A stretch of DNA of 64,000 nt from Candidatus Tabaqchalia intestinavium (GTDB lineage: Bacteria > Bacillota > Clostridia > Oscillospirales > CAJFTT01). Location of the stretch: the NCBI GenBank assembly GCA_904420005.1, contig CAJFTT010000042.1, forward strand, positions 1 to 64,000, given 5' to 3'. A program made the translations under genes and the position numbers. The notes beneath the pieces are model-generated. The model made no database searches and was not told the DNA's origin. It was given only the letters and a program-made list of their open reading frames with translations. Below are positions 48,835-57,683 of this stretch, piece by piece. Numbering within the stretch: position 1 is the stretch's first letter; the number at the start of each line of letters is the position of its first letter.

Positions 48835-49238
48835 GGTCGTCCTGGCGGATACGCGCCGTGTGCCGCACGGTTTGTTAGTGCTGCATGGTCATATACAGGT
48901 CATGCGGAACGGTTACCTTCGTCAGACAACGGGGGATGTGCCCGGCGGCTGGGATGCGCACGGGCAGCGTTGATGCCTTTGGGCGGACGTCAGTTCGCTA
49001 TTCTGCTGCAGCCTTGCCCGTGCCCGTTCCACCGGGTCTATGGAGTTTTCGGGGAGAAAAGCGGGGCGGTAAGGTTGACGAGGCAGCCGTGTTAGCGCTT
49101 GTGGGGGAGAAAAACATAGCCGGCCGTCTATTTTGCCTCGAAATGTCCACTAAGGACACCCCAATTTTATATTCAGATATTCATGGCGCCAGCTTTGGTT
49201 CTTGTTGTTCACCGGCGGAATAAAAATGCCGCCAGGGC
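48835..49238. other. Intergenic region without a supported gene
   Basis: About 400 bases lie between the sufB-type gene and the infC promoter. A 112-codon frame at 48885-49223 has no ribosome binding site and an unlikely composition. No strong hairpin or repeat was found. Confidence 0.4.
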
Positions 49239-49267
49239 TTGACAAAGCTGCATTGGCGTGCTATGAT
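49239..49267 (+). promoter_or_regulatory. Sigma-A promoter of infC-rpmI-rplT
   Basis: TTGACA (49239-49244) is followed after 17 bases by TATGAT (49262-49267). The transcript would start near 49274, giving a leader of about 145 bases. Confidence 0.82.
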
Positions 49268-49351
49268 AAACAAAACAAAGCAGAATGGGAACCGTTCTCA
49301 CCCCGCTGTTTTATCTCGACGGGGTAAATACCTTACAGATTTGGGTATGAT

Positions 49352-49386
49352 TGCGGGCGCATTTTGTCGTCCGCATTTTTCTTTTT
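49352..49386 (+). terminator. Attenuator in the infC leader
   Basis: TGCGGGCG (49352-49359) and CGTCCGCA (49368-49375) pair (one G-U) and are followed by TTTTTCTTTTT. Upstream the leader has two more helices, ACCCCG/CGGGGT and TACC/GGTA. In low-GC Gram-positives the leader of this operon is controlled by ribosomal protein L20 through such structures; this is an analogy, as the L20-binding fold was not modelled. Confidence 0.65.
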
Positions 49387-49420
49387 CGCTTTGTTGAATA
49401 TTTTACTGGAGGTGCTGGAT

Positions 49421-49939
49421 ATCAAAGACAGGGAGCTTTTCATCAACGAGGAAATCAGGCACAGAGAAGTTCGCGTCATCGGGGAGGACGGCGCGCAGCT
49501 GGGCATTATGAAAACGTCCGACGCGCTCGCGCTTGCGTATGACAAGAATCTGGATCTTGTGGAGATTGCCCCGCAGGCGGCTCCGCCGGTCTGCCGGATC
49601 ATGGATTACGGCAAGTATCGCTTCGAGCAGTCGAAGAAGGAGAAAGAAGCCAGAAAGAACCAGCGCATTGTTGAGATCAAAGAAGTGCGCATGTCGGTCA
49701 ACATTGACACCAACGACCTGAACACCAAAATCAACAATGCACTCCGCTTCCTCAAAAACGGCGACAAAGTAAAGGTGTCGGTCCGGTTCCGTGGGCGTGA
49801 AATGGCGCATCAGAACCTGGGCCAGACGTTGCTGCTCAATTTTGCCGCCCAGTGTGAGGAATTTGGTTCTATGGATAAGCCGCCCAAGATGGAGGGACGC
49901 ACCATGTCTCTGTTCCTGCTGCCGAAAGCGGCGAAATGA
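49421..49939 (+). CDS. infC: Translation initiation factor IF-3
   Basis: This 172-residue protein has the IF-3 N-domain (INEEIRHREVRVIGEDGAQL and PPVCRIMDYGKYRFEQSKKE) and C-domain (VRMSVNIDTNDLNTKI, VKVSVRFRGREMAHQ). It prevents early 50S joining and checks the start codon. No ATG, GTG or TTG lies at a usable distance. GGAGG ends at 49412 and the only well-spaced codon is ATC at 49421, eight bases later, a rare start used for IF-3 autoregulation in many bacteria. It begins the operon with L35 and L20. Confidence 0.93.
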   Translation: MKDRELFINEEIRHREVRVIGEDGAQLGIMKTSDALALAYDKNLDLVEIAPQAAPPVCRIMDYGKYRFEQSKKEKEARKNQRIVEIKEVRMSVNIDTNDLNTKINNALRFLKNGDKVKVSVRFRGREMAHQNLGQTLLLNFAAQCEEFGSMDKPPKMEGRTMSLFLLPKAAK

Positions 49940-49983
49940 CACAGAGGTTACCACAGCATTAATTTTGGAAGGAGAAAATGACT

Positions 49984-50181
49984 ATGCCTAAGATCAAAAC
50001 CCACAGCGGCGCGTCGAAGAGATTCAAGCTGACCAAGAACGGAAAGGTCAAGCATGCACACGCGTACAAGTCCCATATTCTCAACAAGAAGAGCACCAAG
50101 CGCAAGAGAGGGCTTCGCAAGGCCGGCTATGCGGACATGACGAACGTTGCGGCGATCAGAAAGCAATTACCGTATTCTTAA
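49984..50181 (+). CDS. rpmI: 50S ribosomal protein L35
   Basis: This 65-residue protein, [20 protein letters not shown] onward, is a standard L35. The ATG at 49984 has GGAAGGAG at proper distance; an ATG at 49978 is too close. It lies 44 bases after infC. Confidence 0.96.
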   Translation: MPKIKTHSGASKRFKLTKNGKVKHAHAYKSHILNKKSTKRKRGLRKAGYADMTNVAAIRKQLPYS

Positions 50182-50212
50182 TTTTGACATTTACGCATAG
50201 GAGGAAAATAAA

Positions 50213-50566
50213 ATGGCTAGAGTCAAGGGCGCGATGATGACGCGCAAAAGAAGAAATAAAATCCTCAAGCTCTCCAAGGGCTATTTTGGCGGCAAGAGCA
50301 AGCTGTTCCGTACCGCGAACGAAGCGGTCATGAAGTCCCTGATGTACGCATACATCGGACGCAAGCAGAAAAAGCGCAATTTCCGCCGGCTGTGGATCAC
50401 CCGTATTTCTGCGGCGTGCAAGCTCAACGGCACGAACTATTCCACCTTCATGAACGGCCTGAAGAAAGCGGGCATTACGCTCAACCGCAAGATGCTCTCC
50501 GAGATGGCGATTCATGATGCGGCGGGCTTCTCCAAGCTGGTTGAGACGGCTTTGGCGGCGAAATAA
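50213..50566 (+). CDS. rplT: 50S ribosomal protein L20
   Basis: This 117-residue protein begins [20 protein letters not shown] and has the L20 core [17 protein letters not shown]. It assembles early on 23S rRNA and, in related bacteria, represses its own operon by binding the leader. AGGAGG precedes the ATG by seven bases. Confidence 0.97.
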   Translation: MARVKGAMMTRKRRNKILKLSKGYFGGKSKLFRTANEAVMKSLMYAYIGRKQKKRNFRRLWITRISAACKLNGTNYSTFMNGLKKAGITLNRKMLSEMAIHDAAGFSKLVETALAAK

Positions 50567-50574
50567 GAACCGGT

Positions 50575-50594
50575 ACCCGAGCTTCGACTCGGGT
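50575..50594 (+). terminator. Stem-loop after rplT
   Basis: ACCCGAG and CTCGGGT pair around CTTCGA, followed by a broken T-rich stretch (ATTGTTCGTTTG). It is a modest terminator for the infC operon. Confidence 0.6.
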
Positions 50595-50667
50595 ATTGTT
50601 CGTTTGTATGGAAATTTTTCTGCTGCCCGTATAATCCGGCGGGCAGCGGGCGGAGGTGGCGGCAGAT

Positions 50668-51456
50668 ATGCCCTTGATGCGGATCGAGAGCCGGGAGAAT
50701 CCGAAGGTGCGCCGTGTGGCGAAGCTGCTGGCTGACCGCGCCGCCCGGCGCGCGGAAGCGGTGTTTGTGGCGGAGAATCCCGGCCCAGTGCTGGAGGCGT
50801 TGGATGCTGGCATCGTGCCGGAGAGCGTCTTTTTCGACGAGACGGCGCTGGAGACGAACGCTGCGCTGGCAGCCCGGTGCGAGGCCTCGGGCACGGCTGT
50901 GTTTTGCCTGCCGCATACGTTGGCACGCCGCGTGTCTGCGCTGGAAACGCCGCAGGGGGTTTCGGCGATTATCCCGATCGTGCAGCTGCCCCGCTGCGTA
51001 TTGCAGCCCGGCGGACGGTACGTCGTGCTGGAGCGTGTGGCAGATCCAGGAAACGTGGGAACGATCATCCGCACGGCGGACGCGTTCGGCTTTGACGGCG
51101 TGCTGCTGTCGCAGGGCTGCGCCGACGCCTTCTCACCCAAAACATTGCGTTCCACGATGGGCAGCATTTTCCGCACGCCGCTCATGACGGGGATTTCGGT
51201 ACAGCAGGTGATCGCAGACTGTGCGCGGCACGGCATCGTAACAGCCGCGGCTGTGTTGGATGACGCAGCCGTGCCGGCAGAGCAGCTGGACGCGTCGCAG
51301 GGAATCGCCGTGTTCATTGGCAACGAGGCCGCTGGATTGACCAAAGAGACGGCAGAGAAAACAACACAGAGAGTATATTTGCAAATGACGGGAGGCGCGC
51401 AGTCCCTGAACGCGGCGGTGGCCGCGTCGATTTTGATGTGGATTTTGCGCCGGTGA
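50668..51456 (+). CDS. SpoU/TrmH family RNA methyltransferase
   Basis: This 262-residue protein has an N-terminal substrate-binding domain and a SPOUT domain with the three motifs LERVADPGNVGTIIRTADAF, AVFIGNEAAGLT and MTGGAQSLNAAVAASILMW. It methylates a ribose 2'-hydroxyl in rRNA or tRNA. Its place after rplT is common in Firmicutes, where the gene is often called rlmB-like or ysgA. The start codon is not certain: ATG at 50668 was chosen, but a GTG at 50656 is possible. Confidence 0.86.
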   Translation: MPLMRIESRENPKVRRVAKLLADRAARRAEAVFVAENPGPVLEALDAGIVPESVFFDETALETNAALAARCEASGTAVFCLPHTLARRVSALETPQGVSAIIPIVQLPRCVLQPGGRYVVLERVADPGNVGTIIRTADAFGFDGVLLSQGCADAFSPKTLRSTMGSIFRTPLMTGISVQQVIADCARHGIVTAAAVLDDAAVPAEQLDASQGIAVFIGNEAAGLTKETAEKTTQRVYLQMTGGAQSLNAAVAASILMWILRR

Positions 51457-51474
51457 GAGTATCGGGGTGAAACA

Positions 51475-52701
51475 GTGGAAAAATGGATATGGCTGGCGGA
51501 AAAATTCACGACCGGCTGTGTGAAAACGGACGAACTGCTCGACCGCTTCGGCTCTGCGGAAGGCGTCTATGAAGCGACCGAACAGGAATATCGCGAGACT
51601 TATTTTCTCAGCCGCAATGATATCGTCAAATTGACGGATAAATCTTTGTCCGCTGCGTATACAATTATGGAAGCCTGCCGCCGAAAAGGCTATCGCATCC
51701 TGACCCTGGACAGCGAGGAATATCCGGAAAAGCTGCGCAACATTCCGCAGCGCCCGCTGGTTTTATATGTAGAAGGGCAATTGCCGGATGTGGATCGGAC
51801 GCCGTCGTTTTCCATTGTTGGTACGCGGAAGGCCACGGCTTATGGCGCCAAAGTTGCGTCCGTCATGGCGATGGGCATCGCGCAGGCGGGCGGCATCGTC
51901 ACGAGCGGCATGGCGGTGGGCATCGATTCCTTCGCCCACAAAGGGGCGCTGCGAGGCGGCGGGAAAACGATCGCCGTGCTGGGCAGTGGCCTGGATGTGG
52001 TGTATCCCGCGAGCAATGCCGGGCTCAAAAAGCAGATCGCGGAACGGGGCTGCGTGATCTCGGAATTTTCCCCTGGAACCAAGCCGAGCAAAATCAGTTT
52101 TCCTATCCGCAACCGCATCATTGCCGGCCTGTCAGAGGCCACCATCGTGGTGGAAGCCGGCGTGCGCAGCGGTTCGCTGATTACAGCGAACCTGGCGGCG
52201 GAGCAGGGGCGTGCGGTCTATGCCGTGCCGGGTAACATCGATTCCAGCGAAAGCGCCGGGCCCAACCGGCTGATCCTCGACGGCGCGCGCCCGCTTGTGA
52301 CGGTACGGCAGCTCATCGGAGAATATGTCGGACTGTATCCGCATGCGCTCGATCCTGCCCGACTGCAGAACACACGCCTGTTGGAGGAAGCAAAGCGGTC
52401 GGAGGAAGTGCTGCTGGAAGAAGTTAAGCGGCACCAACGCCGCGGCGGGAAGGAACCCGCTGTGCAGATGGCGCTGGACCTGGGGAAAGCATCCGCGCCG
52501 GAGCATGCGGCTTCGCAGCCGGAGATCCCGCCGCAATATCAGGAGATTTATTCCCTGCTGGCACAGTCGCCGTGCCGGATGGAAGATCTGGTCGAGAAAA
52601 CCGGGCGCCCGGTTTACCGCATCGCGGCGGAATTGACAGCGATGGAGGTCAAGGGAATGATTGAAATTTTGCCGACGGGCTGTTATACTGTTAAGAACTA
52701 A
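51475..52701 (+). CDS. dprA: DNA-processing protein DprA
   Basis: This 408-residue protein has the DprA Rossmann core, with SIVGTRKATAYGAKVA, GIVTSGMAVGIDSFAHKGAL, AVLGSGLDVVYPASN, SFPIRNRIIAGLSEATIVVE and AVYAVPGNIDSSES. A C-terminal winged helix ends the protein. It protects incoming single-stranded DNA and loads RecA during transformation. The start is a GTG with GGGGTGAAACA just ahead. It is followed by topA, as in many Firmicutes. Confidence 0.93.
   Translation: MEKWIWLAEKFTTGCVKTDELLDRFGSAEGVYEATEQEYRETYFLSRNDIVKLTDKSLSAAYTIMEACRRKGYRILTLDSEEYPEKLRNIPQRPLVLYVEGQLPDVDRTPSFSIVGTRKATAYGAKVASVMAMGIAQAGGIVTSGMAVGIDSFAHKGALRGGGKTIAVLGSGLDVVYPASNAGLKKQIAERGCVISEFSPGTKPSKISFPIRNRIIAGLSEATIVVEAGVRSGSLITANLAAEQGRAVYAVPGNIDSSESAGPNRLILDGARPLVTVRQLIGEYVGLYPHALDPARLQNTRLLEEAKRSEEVLLEEVKRHQRRGGKEPAVQMALDLGKASAPEHAASQPEIPPQYQEIYSLLAQSPCRMEDLVEKTGRPVYRIAAELTAMEVKGMIEILPTGCYTVKN
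52661..52689 (+). promoter_or_regulatory. Promoter of topA inside the end of dprA
   Basis: TTGAAA (52661-52666) is followed after 17 bases by TATACT (52684-52689), 35 bases before the topA start. Confidence 0.6.
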
Positions 52702-52724
52702 AAGAGAAGCAGAGGTGCAAGCGA

Positions 52725-54980
52725 ATGTCCAAACTGGTCATTGTGGAGTCGCCCTCCAAGGCGAAAAATATCGGCAAATATTTGGGAAAGAACTATCATG
52801 TCGTGGCCTGCATGGGGCATGTGCGCGACTTGCCCAAAAGCCAGCTCGGGGTGGATGTGGAGCATGGTTTTGCCCCCAAATATATTTCCATCCGTGGCAA
52901 AGCGGAGCTCATCAACGGACTGAAAAAGCAGGCAAAAGCCAGCGATAAGGTCCTTCTTGCCGCTGACCCTGATCGCGAGGGGGAGGCGATTTCCTGGCAT
53001 CTGGCGCATGTGCTTGGCCTGAAGGAGGACGATCTCAACCGCGTCACATTCAATGAGATCACCAAGACGGCGGTCAAAGAGGGGATCAAGCATCCGCGCA
53101 AGATCGATCTCAATCTGGTCAATGCCCAGCAGGCGCGCCGGATTCTCGACCGGCTTGTGGGATATAAGCTCAGTCCGTTTCTGTGGAAAAAGGTGCGGCC
53201 TGGGCTGTCTGCCGGTCGTGTGCAGTCGGTTGCGGTGCGTATCATCGTGGACCGAGAGAATGAAATTCTGCGTTTTGTGCCGGAAGAATACTGGACCATT
53301 GACGCGCAGCTCGAGACGGAGAAAAAGGAGCGCTTCACCGCGCGGTTTTACGGCGACAAAAACGGCAAGATGGAACTGAAGGACAAAGAATCCACGGATC
53401 GCGTGCTGTCCGGACTGGAAGGCGTGCAGTATCTCGTCGGCAAAGTCAAAAAAGGAACCAAAACGCGCAATCCGGCGCCGCCATTTACCACCTCCACCCT
53501 GCAGCAGGAGGCATCCCGCAAGCTCAATTTCCAGTCGAAGAAAACCATGGCGACGGCGCAGGCGCTCTATGAAGGTATGGAGATCAAAGGTTATGGCGCG
53601 ATCGGTCTGATTACCTATATGCGTACCGACTCGCTGCGGATCTCTGCGGAAGCGGCGGCGGAAGCGCGCAGCTATATCGGCGAGAAATACGGGGAAGCGT
53701 ATGTTCCGGAAAGTGTGCGTGCCTTCAAGTCCCGCGCCAGCGCGCAGGATGCGCATGAAGCCATTCGCCCGACGGTGCCGTCGCTGACGCCCGCAATGGC
53801 GAAACCCGATCTCACCAACGATCAGTATAAACTGTATAAGCTCATTTGGGAGCGGTTCATCGCTTGTCAGATGAAGGCCGCTGTCTATGATACGACGCAG
53901 GCGGACATTCTGGCGGGGGAATATGTGTTCAAAGCAAGCGGCAGCAGTGTGAAGTTCCCTGGCTTTACGGTTCTGTACGAGGAGGGCCGGGATGAAAAAG
54001 TTGAAGAGGAGAAAACGCTGCCGCCGCTGCGGGAGCAAGATGCGCTGACGCTGCTCAAACTCGGCGGAGAGCAGCATTTCACACAACCGCCCGCGCGGTA
54101 TACGGAAGCGACGCTTATCAAAGCGCTCGAAGAGAACGGAATTGGTCGTCCGTCCACCTATGCGCCGACCATCTCCACGATTTTGCAGCGCGGCTATGTG
54201 AACAGGGAAGGAAAAGCCCTTTACCCAACGCCGCTCGGCATTGCCACCAATCAACTGATGTGCGAGCATTTCAAGGACATTGTGGATGTGAATTTCACCG
54301 CCAACATGGAGCATAATCTGGACGAGGTCGCAGCCGGCGAGCTCGGCTGGGTGGATTCGCTCGACAGCTTCTACCGGGTGTTTTCCAATACGTTGAGCGA
54401 GGCAGAAAAGACCATGGGCGACACCAAAGTGCAGGTCGAGGACGAAGTGACGGACATCGTTTGTGAGAAATGCGGGCGCAACATGGTGATCAAACAGGGG
54501 CGCTACGGCAAGTTTCTGGCCTGTCCCGGCTATCCCGAATGCAAGAACACTAGGCAGCTGGGAGAAAAAACGCCGCCCGAGATTTCCGATGTCAAATGCG
54601 AACTGTGCGGCCGTCCCATGGCCATCAAGCAGGGGCGCTACGGCAAATTTCTGGCCTGCACCGGCTATCCGGAATGCAAAAATACCAAACAGATTAATAA
54701 GGAGACGGCCGGTGTCTGCCCCAAATGCGGCGCCAAACTTGCCCAGCGGTATACCAAGCGGGGCAAGGCATTTTATGGCTGCACGAAATACCCGGAATGC
54801 GATTTTGTCAGCTGGGATGAGCCGACAGAGGAGAAATGCCCGCAGTGCGGCAGCACGCTTTTCAAAAAGCGTGTCAGCGGCGGATTCAAACTGAATTGCC
54901 ATAAAGAGGGCTGCGGTTATACCCGCACGGAAAAAGATGAGGCGCCGCACACGACTGATACCCCGGAAGCTAAGGAATAA
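52725..54980 (+). CDS. topA: DNA topoisomerase I
   Basis: This 751-residue type IA topoisomerase has the Toprim domain (LVIVESPSKAKNIGKYLG, AADPDREGEAISWHL) and the catalytic tyrosine 298 in GLITYMRTDSLRIS. The core is followed by four tetracysteine zinc motifs from about residue 580 (CEKCGR, CELCGR, CPKCGA, CPQCGS). It relaxes negative supercoils. An AGAAGCAGAGG site lies before the ATG. The gene has a predicted promoter of its own. Confidence 0.96.
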   Translation: MSKLVIVESPSKAKNIGKYLGKNYHVVACMGHVRDLPKSQLGVDVEHGFAPKYISIRGKAELINGLKKQAKASDKVLLAADPDREGEAISWHLAHVLGLKEDDLNRVTFNEITKTAVKEGIKHPRKIDLNLVNAQQARRILDRLVGYKLSPFLWKKVRPGLSAGRVQSVAVRIIVDRENEILRFVPEEYWTIDAQLETEKKERFTARFYGDKNGKMELKDKESTDRVLSGLEGVQYLVGKVKKGTKTRNPAPPFTTSTLQQEASRKLNFQSKKTMATAQALYEGMEIKGYGAIGLITYMRTDSLRISAEAAAEARSYIGEKYGEAYVPESVRAFKSRASAQDAHEAIRPTVPSLTPAMAKPDLTNDQYKLYKLIWERFIACQMKAAVYDTTQADILAGEYVFKASGSSVKFPGFTVLYEEGRDEKVEEEKTLPPLREQDALTLLKLGGEQHFTQPPARYTEATLIKALEENGIGRPSTYAPTISTILQRGYVNREGKALYPTPLGIATNQLMCEHFKDIVDVNFTANMEHNLDEVAAGELGWVDSLDSFYRVFSNTLSEAEKTMGDTKVQVEDEVTDIVCEKCGRNMVIKQGRYGKFLACPGYPECKNTRQLGEKTPPEISDVKCELCGRPMAIKQGRYGKFLACTGYPECKNTKQINKETAGVCPKCGAKLAQRYTKRGKAFYGCTKYPECDFVSWDEPTEEKCPQCGSTLFKKRVSGGFKLNCHKEGCGYTRTEKDEAPHTTDTPEAKE

Positions 54981-55228
54981 TTGTGGCTGCGCGCAGGAGC
55001 AGCCAGGGATCAATCAGCATGAGATACGGGCGGCGGGGCAGCGCATGCAGACGCGCCCGTCCCGGCACCGCCGGTAAAACGGCCGCCGGGGCGTAAGCCG
55101 TTTCCGCATGACAAGAGGGCCCGGGGCGCGCGACGTGCAAATTCGGGGACGTGCAAGGACATATAGGCGGACAATGGGCACCCTGAGGGGGCGGCGCGGC
55201 AATCGTTCGACTGAAAACAGGAGGAACT

Positions 55229-56530
55229 ATGCAAATTCATGTCATAGGTGCGGGGCTTGCGGGCTGCGAGGCGGCGTGGCAGGCTGCGCAGCACGGCGCG
55301 CAGGTAACGCTGTACGAGATGAAACCGGACCGGTTCTCTCCGGCGCATCACAGCGAAAATTTCGCGGAACTGGTGTGCTCCAACTCTCTGCGGGCGGAGG
55401 GGCTCGCCAATGCGGTGGGGTTGCTCAAAGAGGAGATGCGCCGTTTGAATTCGCTGATCATGCGGGCGGCCGATGCGACGCGTGTGCCGGCCGGCGGAGC
55501 GTTGGCGGTCGACCGGGCGGCTTTTTCCCAATACATCACGGACCAGATCTGCTCGCGGGAGAACATCACCGTTGTGCGTGGAGAGGTGAAGACGCTGCCA
55601 GCAGATGGGATCGTCATTGTGGCCTCCGGCCCGTTGACGGACGGCGCGCTGGGGGAGCAGATCCTCTCGCTGTGCGGCGGAGAGGCGCTGCATTTTTTTG
55701 ACGCGGCGGCGCCGATCGTGACGGCAGAGAGCGTCAATCTGGAGCGGGCTTATTTCGCATCCCGCTATGGAAAAGGCGGGGACGATTATCTCAACTGTCC
55801 CATGGACAAGCAGGAATACGAAGCGTTCTGCGCGGCGTTGATCGCGGCGGAAACCGCGCCGCTCAAGGAGTGGGACGCTGGCGAGCAGAAAGTGTTCGAA
55901 GGCTGCATGCCGGTGGAGGTGATGGCCGCTCGCGGGCCAGACACGCTGCGCTTTGGTCCGCTTAAACCTGTGGGACTGCCCGATCCGCACCGGGATGGCA
56001 AGCTGCCTTATGCCGTCGTGCAGCTGCGGCGGGACAATGCGGCCGGGACGCTGTTTAATCTTGTCGGATTCCAGACACATCTGAAATTCGGGGAACAGAA
56101 ACGCGTTTTTTCCATGATCCCCGGGCTGGAGCAGGCGGAATTTGTCCGGTATGGCGTCATGCATCGTAATACGTTTTTGAATTCGCCGCGCTTGCTCGAT
56201 TGTTTTTATCGCCTGCGGCAGGAACCGAGAATCTATTTTGCAGGTCAGATCACGGGCGTGGAGGGCTATGTCGAATCGACGGCTTCCGGTCTGGTGTGCG
56301 GCCTTTGCGCCGCGCGGCAGGCTGCGGGAGAGCCGCCGGTCGATTTCACCGCGCGCACTGCAATCGGCGCGTTGCAGCATTATGTCAGCAATCCCGCTGT
56401 TACAGATTTTCAGCCGATGAATGTGAATTTCGGGATCATTGACAGCCTGGAGGAACGGGTTCGTGGCAAGCGCGAGCGCTATATGCGCATTTCACAGCGT
56501 GCGCTTGCGGTTTTGGCGGAAAAAAGTTAA
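55229..56530 (+). CDS. trmFO: TrmFO, folate-dependent tRNA (uracil-54) methyltransferase
   Basis: This 433-residue flavoprotein has the FAD site [57 protein letters not shown] and the C-terminal [19 protein letters not shown]. It makes ribothymidine 54 in the tRNA T-loop with methylenetetrahydrofolate. AGGAGG precedes the ATG. It follows topA by 250 bases, a gap with no gene and only short GC hairpins; the dprA-topA-trmFO order is common in Firmicutes. Confidence 0.95.
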   Translation: MQIHVIGAGLAGCEAAWQAAQHGAQVTLYEMKPDRFSPAHHSENFAELVCSNSLRAEGLANAVGLLKEEMRRLNSLIMRAADATRVPAGGALAVDRAAFSQYITDQICSRENITVVRGEVKTLPADGIVIVASGPLTDGALGEQILSLCGGEALHFFDAAAPIVTAESVNLERAYFASRYGKGGDDYLNCPMDKQEYEAFCAALIAAETAPLKEWDAGEQKVFEGCMPVEVMAARGPDTLRFGPLKPVGLPDPHRDGKLPYAVVQLRRDNAAGTLFNLVGFQTHLKFGEQKRVFSMIPGLEQAEFVRYGVMHRNTFLNSPRLLDCFYRLRQEPRIYFAGQITGVEGYVESTASGLVCGLCAARQAAGEPPVDFTARTAIGALQHYVSNPAVTDFQPMNVNFGIIDSLEERVRGKRERYMRISQRALAVLAEKS

Positions 56531-56533
56531 AAT
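56505..56533 (+). promoter_or_regulatory. Predicted promoter of plsX at the end of trmFO
   Basis: TTGCGG (56505-56510) is followed after 17 bases by TAAAAT (56528-56533), about 60 bases before plsX. Confidence 0.5.
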
Positions 56534-56593
56534 AGATACGCTGAGAATCGGACGGAGCGTGCGGCGGGTCGCGCGCCGGGAGGAGGAGCAATT

Positions 56594-57607
56594 GTGAAAA
56601 TTGTGATGGATGCGCACGGCGGCGACCATGCGCCGCTGGAGATCGTCAAGGGCGCGGCGCTCGCGGCGAAAGAATTTGACGCGACGCTGGTGCTTTGCGG
56701 CCGGGAGGCGGAGATCCGCGCAGCGGCGAAAGAGGCGGGCGTTTCGCTGGATGGGATGGAGATCGCGCCTGCCGAAGATGTGATCGGCATGGAGGACGAT
56801 CCGGTTTCCATCCTCAAGGAACACGCGGAGTGTTCGATGGCGCGTGGGCTCAAGATGGTGGCGGAAGGACAGGGAGACGCGTTTCTGTCGGCCGGCAGCA
56901 CCGGGGCGCTCGTGGTGGGCTCCCGCTTCTTCGTCAAAAACATGCCCGGTATCAAACGCGCAGCGCTCGCGCCGATCTTGCCCAGCGCTTGCGGACGCTA
57001 CATCCTGGCCGACGCCGGCGCGAACGTGGAGTGCCGGCCCGATTTCCTTGTGAAATTCGCCATCATGGGTTCGGCTTATATGAGCGGGATCCTCGGCGTG
57101 GAGAATCCGAGGGTTGGACTGCTTTGCAACGGCACGGAGGAAGGAAAGGGCAACAAACTGACCCAAGAGGCCTATGAACTGCTCAAGGCAGCGCCGATTC
57201 ACTTTGTCGGGAATCTCGAGGCGCGGGAAGCGCCGCTCGGCGGATGCGACGTGCTGGTGACGGACGGCTTTACGGGCAATATTTTCCTCAAGCTCAGCGA
57301 AGGTATGGGGAAAATGGTGTCAAACGGTCTGAAAACGGCGCTCAAGAAAAATCCGGTGCGCCTGCTCGGCGCAGCGCTTATCAGCGGCGGGTTGAAAGAA
57401 TTCAAAAAATCGCTGGATTACAAGGAAACCGGCGGCGCGCCGCTTCTTGGCCTGCGCTGCCCCGTGATCAAGGCCCACGGCAGCTCGGATGCCAAAGCGA
57501 TTTATAATGCGGTCCGGCAGGCGGTGCATTTTGTGCGCAATGATGTCAACGGGCGTATTGAAACGATGCTGCAGCAGACAGAGCAGCAGGAAAAAGAGAA
57601 AGAATAA
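56594..57607 (+). CDS. plsX: Phosphate acyltransferase PlsX
   Basis: This 337-residue protein starts at a GTG with GGAGGAG ahead. Motifs include IVMDAHGGDHAPLEIVKGAA, SAGSTGALVVGSRFF, LADAGANVECRPDFL and VTDGFTGNIFLKLSEGMG. It turns acyl-ACP into acyl-phosphate, the substrate for the first phospholipid acyltransferase. Usually fabD, fabG and acpP follow it; here the next gene is rnc. Confidence 0.95.
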   Translation: MKIVMDAHGGDHAPLEIVKGAALAAKEFDATLVLCGREAEIRAAAKEAGVSLDGMEIAPAEDVIGMEDDPVSILKEHAECSMARGLKMVAEGQGDAFLSAGSTGALVVGSRFFVKNMPGIKRAALAPILPSACGRYILADAGANVECRPDFLVKFAIMGSAYMSGILGVENPRVGLLCNGTEEGKGNKLTQEAYELLKAAPIHFVGNLEAREAPLGGCDVLVTDGFTGNIFLKLSEGMGKMVSNGLKTALKKNPVRLLGAALISGGLKEFKKSLDYKETGGAPLLGLRCPVIKAHGSSDAKAIYNAVRQAVHFVRNDVNGRIETMLQQTEQQEKEKE

Positions 57608-57683
57608 GAAACCCAAGCAGCAGAAATTCGGCATGTCAAAAGCGACCTGCTAACACTTGCTGCAGAAAGGAGAGGAAACAGCG

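Noticed and set aside
48885-49223. Plus-strand frame of 112 codons between the sufB-type gene and infC
   Set aside because: No ribosome binding site, odd composition (many Arg, Gly, Cys, Ser) and no domain; treated as spacer.
52698-55013. Minus-strand frame of 771 codons
   Set aside because: Complement of topA, which has the Toprim motif, active tyrosine and zinc motifs.
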